In this document: in pieces, positions 8,227-16,002 of the stretch | Layout of the letters: each line of letters starts with the position of its first letter | Numbering within the stretch: position 1 is the stretch's first letter | Made by a program: the position numbers and the translations under genes | Notes under the pieces: generated by a model | Databases searched by the model: none | What the model saw: the letters and a program-made list of their open reading frames with translations, nothing else | What the model was told of the DNA's origin: nothing | From: Pseudomonas sp. FP2196 | GTDB lineage: Bacteria; Pseudomonadota; Gammaproteobacteria; Pseudomonadales; Pseudomonadaceae | Direction: 5' to 3' | Length of the DNA: 64,000 nt | Assembly: GCF_030687715.1 (NCBI RefSeq) | Contig: NZ_CP117445.1 | Span: 5,321,501 to 5,385,500 of the forward strand

Positions 8227-9003
8227 TTAGACGAACAGCTCCGAAGCCAGACTCGCAGCGGACAACTCCTCAGTAAACCTGAGCAGCAATGGTGCCAACT
8301 CATGCAGCCTCGCCCCCGGCATCCGCGCACTCGGCCCGGCGATGCTCAGCACACCGATCACCCGCCCGTCAGCGGGATGGCGCACCACCGCCGCAATCGC
8401 CGACGTCCCCACCGCCGAACTTTCTTCGACACAGGCATACCCCAACTCGCGCGCGACCCGCAGAAGCTCGAGCAATTGGATATTGGAGCGCGGCGCATTT
8501 GGCCCGATGTCCGCCGGCACCTCTGCGCCCTGGCGTTCAACCAGCGACAACGCCTCGGCATCGCTCATGCACGCCAGCCACGCATGGCCCGACGCGGTGT
8601 AGAACAGCGGCGCATCGCGGCCCATGTCCGGGTCATAACGCAAACCACTTCGTGCGCCCTGAGACTTGGCAATCCAGGTTTGACGTTCGCCATCGATAAC
8701 GCCCAGACGCACCAGCTCGCCGGTTTCCTGAGCCAGGCGATCGAGCACCGGCTGCACGATATCGGCGCCGCTGCTCGACAGATAACGAAAACCCATCGCC
8801 ACCAGTTTGGTCGACAAGTGATAACGCAGAGTCTCCGGGTTCTGCCGCACATAACCGAGTCGGGTCAGTTCGGCGAGCAAACGGTGCGTCGCACTTTTCG
8901 GGATGTCGATCTGCTCGGCGAGCGTCTGCAGTGCCAATCCACGGGGCTCACTGGTGAGGTTTTCCAGCACGCTGAAAACCCGTTCGATTTGACTGCCGGC
9001 CAT
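8227..9003 (-). CDS. IclR-family transcriptional regulator
   Basis: 258 residues, the usual IclR length. The winged helix-turn-helix spans about residues 5-65 (QIERVFSVLENL, LQTLAEQIDIPKSATHRLLAELTRLGYV). The effector domain is at about 85-250, with LVRLGVIDGERQTWIAK, YTASGHAWLA and GVLSIAGPSARM. IclR proteins bind palindromes near their own promoter and next to a catabolic or transport gene and respond to a small organic acid. It lies directly upstream of the DMT transporter on the same strand with a 150-bp gap. The effector is unknown. Confidence 0.93.
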   Translation of the reverse strand: MAGSQIERVFSVLENLTSEPRGLALQTLAEQIDIPKSATHRLLAELTRLGYVRQNPETLRYHLSTKLVAMGFRYLSSSGADIVQPVLDRLAQETGELVRLGVIDGERQTWIAKSQGARSGLRYDPDMGRDAPLFYTASGHAWLACMSDAEALSLVERQGAEVPADIGPNAPRSNIQLLELLRVARELGYACVEESSAVGTSAIAAVVRHPADGRVIGVLSIAGPSARMPGARLHELAPLLLRFTEELSAASLASELFV

Positions 9004-9061
9004 GGTGAGATCTCAGTGAAATTTGGGGAATTCTAGAATATGCGCGATACAAAGCAAAATA

Positions 9062-9083
9062 TGGAACCTGGTGAACATTTCAC
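9062..9083. promoter_or_regulatory. Candidate autoregulatory operator upstream of the IclR gene
   Basis: TGGAACCTGGT (9062-9072) overlaps GTGAA-CAT-TTCAC (9071-9083), a perfect 5-bp inverted repeat. It lies about 60-80 bp before the regulator start. The first block recurs in front of the DMT transporter. Confidence 0.4.
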
Positions 9084-9234
9084 AAATTAGCTTTGTTGAA
9101 TGGAATTCACCGAACACAACGGGTTCTTACCCGTCGACTGGCCTGCGGGTGTACGAATAGACGGACGACCGGACTGGCGCCACACTCACACACCAGCAAC
9201 ACTCATCACCACGATTTAGAAAGAGGATTCCCAC

Positions 9235-10122
9235 ATGCTATGGAAAAAAGGCCGACGCAGTGACAACGTCGTCGATGCCCGTGGTGATGATGCAGGCGGT
9301 GGCGGCGGCATGCGCTTCGGTGGCGGCAAGGGCCTGAGCCTCGGGGCCATCCTGCTGATCGTCGGCATTGGCTGGATCACCGGCCAGGATCCGTTGCAGA
9401 TCCTCGGCCAGCTTACCGGGCAGATGACCGAGCAATCGGCGCCCACCTCGCAGACCCGTCAGGCGCCGCCGGCCAACGACGAACAGGCCGAGTTCGTCCG
9501 CTCGATCCTTGGCGACACCGAAGACACCTGGGGCGCGGTTTTCCAGCAGGCCGGCCGCCAATACAAGGACCCGACCCTGGTGCTGTTCAGCAATCGGGTC
9601 AACTCCGCTTGTGGTCTGGCCACCTCGGCCACCGGGCCGTTTTACTGCCCGGCGGATCAGAAGGTCTATCTGGACATGGCGTTCTTCCAGGAGATGTCGC
9701 AACGCTTCAAGGCGGCCGGCGATTTTGCCCAGGCCTACGTGATCGCGCACGAAGTCGGACACCATGTGCAGACGCTTCTCGGTGTCTCGGCGAAAATTCA
9801 GACAGCCCGCCAGCAAGGTCGGCAAATGGAAGGTGACGGCGGTTTGCTGGTCCGTCAGGAATTGCAGGCCGACTGTCTGGCCGGCGTCTGGGCCTATAGC
9901 GCGCAGAAACGTTTGAACTGGCTGGAACCTGGCGACATTGAAGAAGCCTTGAACGCAGCCAATGCCATCGGTGATGATCGCCTGCAACAACAGGGTCAGG
10001 GCCGAGTGGTGCCGGACTCGTTTACCCACGGTACGTCGGCGCAAAGGGTGCGCTGGTTCAAAACCGGATTCGCGCAGGGCCAGGTCGGCCAGTGCGACAC
10101 CTTCGCGGCGAAAAACCTGTAA
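9235..10122 (+). CDS. Neutral zinc metallopeptidase, YpfJ/KPN_02809 family
   Basis: 295 residues. A glycine-rich, charged N terminus leads into one membrane helix (about 34-50, LSLGAILLIVGIGWITG), so the body probably faces the periplasm. The peptidase domain carries the zinc motif HEVGHH at residues 172-177 and a downstream QADCLAGVWA that should supply a third ligand. The physiological substrate of this family is unknown. An AGAGGA ribosome-binding site precedes the ATG. The next gene starts at the base after the stop, so the two form an operon. Confidence 0.92.
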   Translation: MLWKKGRRSDNVVDARGDDAGGGGGMRFGGGKGLSLGAILLIVGIGWITGQDPLQILGQLTGQMTEQSAPTSQTRQAPPANDEQAEFVRSILGDTEDTWGAVFQQAGRQYKDPTLVLFSNRVNSACGLATSATGPFYCPADQKVYLDMAFFQEMSQRFKAAGDFAQAYVIAHEVGHHVQTLLGVSAKIQTARQQGRQMEGDGGLLVRQELQADCLAGVWAYSAQKRLNWLEPGDIEEALNAANAIGDDRLQQQGQGRVVPDSFTHGTSAQRVRWFKTGFAQGQVGQCDTFAAKNL

Positions 10123-11073
10123 ATGCATAAATGGCTTTTGGCTTTACTGATCATTGGCAGCACCGCCCAAGCAGCCGGCGTCGACGCGATCAGCTCCGGG
10201 CGCCTGCAACTGAAGGCCGGGGAAATGGCGGTGGGCATAGGCCCTGCGCCAGAGAAGATCGAGCGCGTGCTGATCGTCATTCATGGGCGCTTGCGCAACG
10301 CCGAGACCTATCGCAAAAGCGCTGAAGCCGCCGCCGAACTGGCAGGACAAACCGCGCACACACTGGTGATTGCGCCGCAGTTTCTCAATGAAAGTGATGT
10401 GGCCCTGTACTCGTTGCCCGCCACGGTGTTGCGCTGGAAAGGCAATGAATGGATGGGCGGCGGTTTATCCACAGGCCCGAATCCGTTGAGCTCCTATGCG
10501 GCGCTGGACGAAATCGTCGCCCGGGTCACCGATCGCAAACAGTTTCCGGACGTGAAGCAAATTGTGATTTTTGGCCACTCCGGCGGCGGGCAAGTGGTGC
10601 AACGTTATGCGCTGCTGGCCAAGGATCAGCCGGCGCTGAAAGCCAACGGCATCCGCCTGCGTTATGTGGTGGCCAATCCGTCTTCCTACGCTTATTTCAA
10701 CGAGCAGCGGCCCGTGGCGTTCGATCACGCCAAATGCATGGGTTTCAATCGCTGGAAGTACGGTCTGTCAGACATGCCGGTGTACGCCGGTGGGCAAACG
10801 CCGATGCAGCTTGAAAGCAGCTACATCAAACGCGAGGTGATTTATCTGCTCGGGCAGCAAGACATCGACCCGCAACATCCGGCGCTGGACAAGGGCTGTG
10901 AGGCTGAGGCGCAAGGGGCTTATCGCTTGATGCGCGGCAAGTTGTTTTTTGGCTATTTGCTGAGGCGTCATCCGGAAGGAGTGAATCAGCGCCTGGTGGA
11001 AGTGCCCGGGGTCGGGCATGACGGCGATGGGATGTTGACGTCGCCTGAAGGCCAAAAAGCGTTGTTCGAATAA
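10123..11073 (+). CDS. Secreted alpha/beta-hydrolase-like protein
   Basis: 316 residues with a clear signal peptide (MHKWLLALLIIGSTAQAAG), so probably periplasmic. The fold is suggested by LIVIHGRLRNAETY, an oxyanion-type HG motif at about residue 55, and by the nucleophile elbow GHSGGG with Ser153. A His near the end in PGVGHDGDGM would complete the triad. The substrate is unknown. The ATG follows the upstream TAA with no gap, so translation is coupled to the metallopeptidase. Confidence 0.8.
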   Translation: MHKWLLALLIIGSTAQAAGVDAISSGRLQLKAGEMAVGIGPAPEKIERVLIVIHGRLRNAETYRKSAEAAAELAGQTAHTLVIAPQFLNESDVALYSLPATVLRWKGNEWMGGGLSTGPNPLSSYAALDEIVARVTDRKQFPDVKQIVIFGHSGGGQVVQRYALLAKDQPALKANGIRLRYVVANPSSYAYFNEQRPVAFDHAKCMGFNRWKYGLSDMPVYAGGQTPMQLESSYIKREVIYLLGQQDIDPQHPALDKGCEAEAQGAYRLMRGKLFFGYLLRRHPEGVNQRLVEVPGVGHDGDGMLTSPEGQKALFE

Positions 11074-11097
11074 GTTATGTGTTGAATGATTTGACGC

Positions 11098-11189
11098 CAT
11101 CGCTGGCAAGCCAGCTCCCACAGTGGGTTGTGTCGGATACACATTTGCATCCACTGAAAATCCCTGTGGGAGCTGGCTTGCCAGCGATG
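11098..11189. repeat. REP-type inverted pair (GTGGGAGC family)
   Basis: Two perfect 26-base inverted arms, 11098-11123 and 11164-11189, share the core GGCAAGCCAGCTCCCACAG. The 40-base centre is unrelated to the arms. Related pairs occur at 14491, 42873 and 54574. They look like REPIN-type doublets mobilised by RAYT transposases elsewhere in the genome. Confidence 0.85.
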
Positions 11190-11213
11190 AGGCCAGATCA
11201 AACAACCGGGATG

Positions 11214-11807
11214 TCAGGCAAACAACATCCGCCGCAACTCAACACAATCCTGCGCATGCCAATCCGTCAGCTCCGGCCACGGGTTATCCGGCAGATTAAC
11301 CAACACTGTCCGCGCGCCCGCCGCTCGCCCGCAATCCAGATCAAAGCGGTAATCGCCGACCATCACCATCTCACTGGCCGATACCGCCCACGCTTCTGCC
11401 AACTTGAGCAAACCACCCGGATGCGGCTTGGGCGGCGCTTCATCGCGGCCCAGCACGTCTTCCACTGCAAAGCAGTCAGCCAAGCCAATCGCTTCGAGCG
11501 TCACATGCGCCAGTTCCCGCGCATTGCGGGTGAGGATGCCGAGGCGATAGCCGCGCGAATGCAGATCACGCACCAGTTCCACCGCCCCGGTGGCCGGGGT
11601 CGAGCCGAGCGCCAGATCGCGCTCGTGCTCCAGCAGCCAGGCATGTTTCGCCGCCGCTTCATCCGCCGGCAACGCGGCGAGATGGGTGAGGATGTCGTCC
11701 TCCGGGGGAATCGCCAGCGCCGCGCGAATCGCCGCGAAGTCATGCACGGCGACGGTCAGGGTGCCGTCCATGTCGAACACCCAGTGCTTCACCTCGGCCA
11801 GGCTCAT
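11214..11807 (-). CDS. HAD-superfamily phosphatase
   Basis: 197 residues. Motif I is FDMDGTLT near residue 12 (Asp nucleophile), motif II is ILTRNA, and motifs III/IV are PPKPHPGGLL and MVGDYRFDLDCGRAAG. An alpha-helical cap lies between motifs I and II. This is a phosphoglycolate phosphatase/GMP-phosphatase-like hydrolase; the substrate is not clear. The start at 11807 (MSLAEVKHW) overlaps the tesB stop by four bases, so it follows tesB in an operon. Confidence 0.9.
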   Translation of the reverse strand: MSLAEVKHWVFDMDGTLTVAVHDFAAIRAALAIPPEDDILTHLAALPADEAAAKHAWLLEHERDLALGSTPATGAVELVRDLHSRGYRLGILTRNARELAHVTLEAIGLADCFAVEDVLGRDEAPPKPHPGGLLKLAEAWAVSASEMVMVGDYRFDLDCGRAAGARTVLVNLPDNPWPELTDWHAQDCVELRRMLFA

Positions 11808-12673
11808 GCCCAATCCTTGCGATGACGGATCAGACCTTCCTGCGTCACCGACGCCACCAGTTGCCCGGCGCGGTTGAACACGCTGCCACGGGAGAAGCCA
11901 CGAGAGTTGCCGGCCCACGGGCTGTCCATCGCGTAGAGCAACCAGTCATCGGCGCGCAGATCGTTGTGGAACCAGAGCGCGTGATCGAGGCTGGCGACCT
12001 GCATGTCTTTCTGCCAGACCGATTTGCCGTGGGGCAACATCGATGTGGTCAGCAGACCGAAGTCCGAGGCGTAGGCCAGCAGGTATTTGTGCAGCGCCGG
12101 AATATCGGCCAGTGCGCCATCGGCCCGGAACCACACGTACTTGACCGGATCCGCCGGATGCGGGTTGTACGGGTCTTTTTCAGTGACCGGGCGCACTTCG
12201 ATCGGCTTCGGGCACAGCAGTTTTTCGCGCATGTGTTCCGGGATCAATTGCGCACGTTGCTGGAAGAGTTCCAGTTCCGAGGGCAGGTTTTCCGGGCCGA
12301 CCACTTGCGGCATCTGAGTCTGATGCACGAAGCCTTCTTCGTCGTACTGAAACGAAGCGCTGCAGGTGAAGATCGGGTGGCCCTTCTGGATCGCCGTGAC
12401 GCGACGGGTGCTGAAACTGCCGCCGTCGCGCACGCGGTCGACCGAATAGACCACTGGCAACTTGGCGTCGCCCGGGCGCAGGAAATAGCCGTGCATCGAA
12501 TGCACGTGGCGCGCCTCTTCAACGGTCTGACTGGCCGCCGACAGCGACTGGCCGAGCACCTGACCACCGAACAACTGACGGAAACCCAAGTCCTGGCTGC
12601 GACCACGGAACAGGTTTTCTTCGATCGGTTCCAGGGTCAGCAAATCGACCAGATCTTCCAACACTTGGCTCAT
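11804..12673 (-). CDS. tesB: Acyl-CoA thioesterase II
   Basis: 289 residues of double-hotdog fold that hydrolyse medium- and long-chain acyl-CoA to free fatty acid and CoA. Family motifs are FGGQVLGQSLSAAS (about 35-48), HSMHGYFLRPGD, DGGSFSTRRVTA, and in the second hotdog LDHALWFHNDLRADDWLLY with the Asp region YAMDSPWAGNSRGF. The C-terminal VASVTQEGLIR supplies the catalytic Gln. It is the first gene of a two-gene unit with the HAD phosphatase. Confidence 0.95.
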   Translation of the reverse strand: MSQVLEDLVDLLTLEPIEENLFRGRSQDLGFRQLFGGQVLGQSLSAASQTVEEARHVHSMHGYFLRPGDAKLPVVYSVDRVRDGGSFSTRRVTAIQKGHPIFTCSASFQYDEEGFVHQTQMPQVVGPENLPSELELFQQRAQLIPEHMREKLLCPKPIEVRPVTEKDPYNPHPADPVKYVWFRADGALADIPALHKYLLAYASDFGLLTTSMLPHGKSVWQKDMQVASLDHALWFHNDLRADDWLLYAMDSPWAGNSRGFSRGSVFNRAGQLVASVTQEGLIRHRKDWA

Positions 12674-12782
12674 TCAGACTCTCCTCACACAAAGCAATGC
12701 CGCGCAGTCTTGGCTGCGGCGGGCGATTCAGGTACTGGCACGGGCCAATGATATGGCGGCCATTGTAAACGTCCGTGTCAGC

Positions 12783-13352
12783 TTATCCATGCAAGGTTTG
12801 CAGCCACTGCGCCCGGGTAATCCGATACAGCACATGTCTTCTTAACGGGTGATCGACGGCAAGCTTGGGGTGATCAAAGTCATCGGCCGGCGCGTGATGC
12901 ATGCCGATCGCCTGCATGACTTTCTCCGAAGGCAGATTTGATTGCGCGGTGAACGACACGATTTCCTTCAGAGCCAATCGATCAAACCCGCAACGCAGAG
13001 CGGTCCAAGCCGCTTCACTGGCGTAACCCAGGCCCCAATGCTCCTTCGCCAGACGCCAGCCAATCTCCACCGCCGGGGTGAACGGCGCGTCGAAACCGAC
13101 CACGCCAAGCCCGGTGAAACCGATGAATTCGCCGCTGTCCTTGCGCTCCAGCGCCCACAAGCCGTAGCCGTGTTCGGCAAAATGTCCGCGCACGCGACCG
13201 ATCAACGCGGCACTTTCCAGCCGGCTCAACGGCTCCGGAAAATAGCGCATCACTTGAGGATCGGCACACATCGCCGCAAATTCCGGCAAATCCTCATCCT
13301 GCCACTGACGCATCAGCAGCCGGGCGCTTTCCAGTTCCAGTATCGGCTCCAT
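12783..13352 (-). CDS. GNAT acetyltransferase, RimJ/RimL-like
   Basis: 189 residues. The N-terminal ESARLLMRQW is the typical start of RimJ/RimL-type N-acetyltransferases; GFTGLGVVGFDAPF, EIGWRLAKEHWGLGYASEA is the acetyl-CoA-binding region (motif A at about 95-125), and a helical end follows. The target could be a protein N terminus or a small amine. The start at 13352 has GGAGGGG nine bases before it; the longer open frame lacks this. It is divergent from the deacetylase gene at 13435, an 82-bp gap. Confidence 0.88.
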   Translation of the reverse strand: MEPILELESARLLMRQWQDEDLPEFAAMCADPQVMRYFPEPLSRLESAALIGRVRGHFAEHGYGLWALERKDSGEFIGFTGLGVVGFDAPFTPAVEIGWRLAKEHWGLGYASEAAWTALRCGFDRLALKEIVSFTAQSNLPSEKVMQAIGMHHAPADDFDHPKLAVDHPLRRHVLYRITRAQWLQTLHG

Positions 13353-13434
13353 CGTGCCCCTCCGTTTCCATGCCGCAAGTCTACATCGCTGGTAGGATCC
13401 TTCACTCTTTCCTACACGCCTGACAGAAATCGCC

Positions 13435-14355
13435 ATGCCACTGCCGCTGATCTACCACGAAGACTACAGCCCCGAGTTTCCGGCGGATCACCGCTTTCCG
13501 ATGGACAAATTTCGTCTGCTGCGCGATCACCTGATCGACAGCGGCCTGACTCGCGACGCCGATTTGCTGCGTCCGCAAATCTGCCCCAACGACATCCTCG
13601 CCCTGGCCCATGACCGTAGCTATATCGAACGCTACATGAGCGGCGAGTTGTCTCGCGAAGACCAGCGGCGTCTTGGCCTGCCATGGAATGAAGCATTGGC
13701 GCGGCGCACGGTGCGCGCGGTCGGCGGTTCGATTCTGGCGGCGGAAAAAGCCCTGGAGCATGGCTTGGCCTGTCACCTGGCCGGTGGCACCCACCACGCC
13801 CATTACGATTACCCGGCCGGGTTCTGCATCTTCAATGACCTGGCGATCATCAGCCAATATCTGCTGCAAAGCGGTCGAGTGAACCGGGTATTGATCTTTG
13901 ATTGCGACGTGCATCAGGGTGACGGCACGGCGCGGATTCTGCACGACACCCCGGAGGCGATTACCGTTTCCCTGCATTGCGAGAAGAACTTTCCTGCACG
14001 CAAGGCGCAAAGTGACTGGGACATTCCTCTGCCCAAAGGCATGGGCGATGCCGATTATTTAAAAGTCGTGGATGACACGCTCAACTATTTGCTGCCGCTG
14101 TATCAGCCGGATCTGGTGCTATACGACGCCGGCGTCGATGTGCACAAGGACGACGCCCTCGGTTATCTGCAACTGACCGATGAAGGCGTCGCCGCCCGCG
14201 ATGAAAGCGTGATGCGTCATTGTCTGGGCCGCGACATCCCGGTGGTCGGTGTCATCGGTGGCGGTTACAGCAAGGATCGCCACGCCCTCGCCCGCCGCCA
14301 CGGCATCCTCCATCACAGCGCGCAGCGGGTCTGGACGTCACACGGTTGTCATTGA
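13435..14355 (+). CDS. Histone deacetylase-family (HDAC/AcuC-type) amidohydrolase
   Basis: 306 residues. The catalytic His pair lies in GGTHHAHYDYPAGFC (about 118-131), zinc ligands Asp158 and His160 in FDCDVHQGDGTA, and a third Asp in YDAGVDVHKDDALG; GGGYSKD supplies the C-terminal part of the site. Bacterial members remove acetyl groups from protein lysines or from small amines. It is divergent from a GNAT acetyltransferase, an acetylation/deacetylation pairing that may be coincidence. The substrate is unknown. Confidence 0.92.
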   Translation: MPLPLIYHEDYSPEFPADHRFPMDKFRLLRDHLIDSGLTRDADLLRPQICPNDILALAHDRSYIERYMSGELSREDQRRLGLPWNEALARRTVRAVGGSILAAEKALEHGLACHLAGGTHHAHYDYPAGFCIFNDLAIISQYLLQSGRVNRVLIFDCDVHQGDGTARILHDTPEAITVSLHCEKNFPARKAQSDWDIPLPKGMGDADYLKVVDDTLNYLLPLYQPDLVLYDAGVDVHKDDALGYLQLTDEGVAARDESVMRHCLGRDIPVVGVIGGGYSKDRHALARRHGILHHSAQRVWTSHGCH

Positions 14356-14490
14356 GGTGTGCTGCGTTACCCACAATGGCTGTGGAACGGCCTGTGGATA
14401 ACCTGAGTGAAAGGGACTACAGGCCACAGCGAACATGGCGTACAGCGCGGTGGTTGTTTTTTAACCAACATCTGAATTGCACTACAAATC

Positions 14491-14586
14491 CCCTGTGGGA
14501 GCGAGCCTGCTCGCGAAGAAGTCGGTCCTTTCAACATCAAAAGTGACTGACCCACCGCTTTCGCGAGCAGGCTCGCTCCCACAGGG
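14491..14586. repeat. REP-type inverted pair (GTGGGAGC family)
   Basis: Perfect 27-base arms at 14491-14517 and 14560-14586 share the core GGGAGCGAGCCTGCTCGCG. Each arm also contains its own small palindrome, GAGC-CTG-CTCG, so each can fold separately. The pair fills most of the 295-bp gap before the flavoprotein gene. Confidence 0.88.
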
Positions 14587-14650
14587 ATCTCCCCCATTGG
14601 CCTACGCTGTTAGAATGCGCGCCTTATCCCGCCATACCGCAGCGCACGCC

Positions 14651-15895
14651 ATGACCCAGAACTCCGCCTCCTCCCCCGCTCACATCGCCATCATCGGCGG
14701 TGGCCCCGCCGGCTTGATGGCCGCCGAAGTGCTGAGCCAGGCCGGGGTACGAGTCGATCTGTACGACGGCATGCCCTCGGTTGGCCGCAAGTTCCTGCTG
14801 GCCGGGGTCGGCGGCATGAACATCACACACTCCGAAGCCTACCCGGCGTTCCTCTCGCGCTACGCCGAACGCGCGCCGCACATCGCCCCGCTGCTGCGCG
14901 GTTTTGATGCCGATGCGCTGTGTAAATGGATTCACGAACTGGGCATCGAAACCTTCATCGGCAGCTCTGGCCGCGTGTTCCCCACCGACATGAAAGCCGC
15001 CCCTTTGCTGCGCGCCTGGCTCAAGCGTCTGCGCGACAGCGGCGTAGTTATCCACACCCGCCATCGCTGGCTCGGCTGGGATGAACAAGGTGCATTGCGC
15101 ATCGAAAGCCCGGAAGGCGAGAACTCCATCAGCCCCGACGCCACCCTGCTCGCCCTCGGTGGCGGCAGTTGGTCGCGGCTCGGTTCGGACGGCGCGTGGA
15201 TGTTGCCGCTGGAGCAGCGCGGTGTAGGACTGGCGCCGTTGCAACCCAGTAATTGCGGCTTCGAGGTGCAAGCCTGGAGCGAATTACTCGTCAGCAAATT
15301 CGCCGGGGCGCCGCTGAAAAATATCGCCATTGGTTTGAACGACGACATTCCGCGCTTGGGCGAATGCGTGATTACGGCGACGGGAATTGAGGGCAGCTTG
15401 ATCTACGCGTTGTCGGCACCGATTCGTGAGGCGATCAACCTGCATGGCTCAGCCACCATCCATATCGACCTGCTGCCGGGCCGACCTGTGGATAAATTGC
15501 AGGCCGCATTGAGCAAACCGCGTGGTTCGCGCTCGATGGCCAAGCATCTGCACAGCCAGATCGGGATTGACGGGGTAAAAGCGGCGTTGTTGCGTGAGTT
15601 GACTGACGCCGCAACCTTTGCAGATCCGGCGTTGTTGGCCCGTGCGATCAAGGCGTTGCCACTGACATTGGTAAAGACCCGTCCTTTGGATGAGGCAATC
15701 AGCAGTGCCGGTGGTGTGACGTTTGAAGCGATGGATGAGCGCTTGATGCTCAAGGCGTTGCCGGGGGTGTTTTGTGCGGGTGAGATGCTGGACTGGGAAG
15801 CGCCAACGGGCGGTTATTTGCTGACGGGGTGTTTTGCCAGCGGGCGGGCGGCGGGGTTCGGAATGCTGGAGTGGCTCCAGCACAAAACCCTGTAG
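14651..15895 (+). CDS. TIGR03862/BaiN-type flavoprotein
   Basis: 414 residues of the HI0933/YhiN flavoprotein family. The FAD-binding Rossmann motif IAIIGGGPAGLMAAEVLS is at about 11-28, followed by GMPSVGRKFLLAGVGGMNITH. The second FAD motif near the C terminus is PGVFCAGEMLDWEAPTGGYLL. The family belongs with BaiN-type reductases, but the substrate in Pseudomonas is unknown. The ATG at 14651 is chosen over 14615. The last codons run into a REP repeat: the TAG stop is part of the conserved TGTAGGAGC core at 15891. Confidence 0.88.
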   Translation: MTQNSASSPAHIAIIGGGPAGLMAAEVLSQAGVRVDLYDGMPSVGRKFLLAGVGGMNITHSEAYPAFLSRYAERAPHIAPLLRGFDADALCKWIHELGIETFIGSSGRVFPTDMKAAPLLRAWLKRLRDSGVVIHTRHRWLGWDEQGALRIESPEGENSISPDATLLALGGGSWSRLGSDGAWMLPLEQRGVGLAPLQPSNCGFEVQAWSELLVSKFAGAPLKNIAIGLNDDIPRLGECVITATGIEGSLIYALSAPIREAINLHGSATIHIDLLPGRPVDKLQAALSKPRGSRSMAKHLHSQIGIDGVKAALLRELTDAATFADPALLARAIKALPLTLVKTRPLDEAISSAGGVTFEAMDERLMLKALPGVFCAGEMLDWEAPTGGYLLTGCFASGRAAGFGMLEWLQHKTL

Positions 15896-15976
15896 GAGCT
15901 GTCGAGTGAAACGAGGCTGCGATCGTTTGACCTTTAAACACAAGATCAAAAGATCGCAGCGTGCAGCAGCGCCTAC
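15891..15976. repeat. REP-type inverted pair (GTAGGAGC/GCGATC family) overlapping a stop codon
   Basis: The left arm starts TGTAGGAGCTGTCGAG and runs to GCTGCGATCGTTTGA; the right arm is TCAAAAGATCGCAGC through GCGCCTAC. The arms are of two different variants (one has the GAGTGAAACGAGG insert), so the outer stem is imperfect. The TAG at 15893-15895 ends the flavoprotein gene. Confidence 0.75.
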
Positions 15977-16002
15977 CTGGATACCGCGCCTTCAGCAGAG
16001 GG

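Noticed and set aside
14477..14650. Longer N terminus for the flavoprotein
   Set aside because: The extension is translated REP repeat sequence; the FAD motif begins about 10 residues after the ATG at 14651, as expected.
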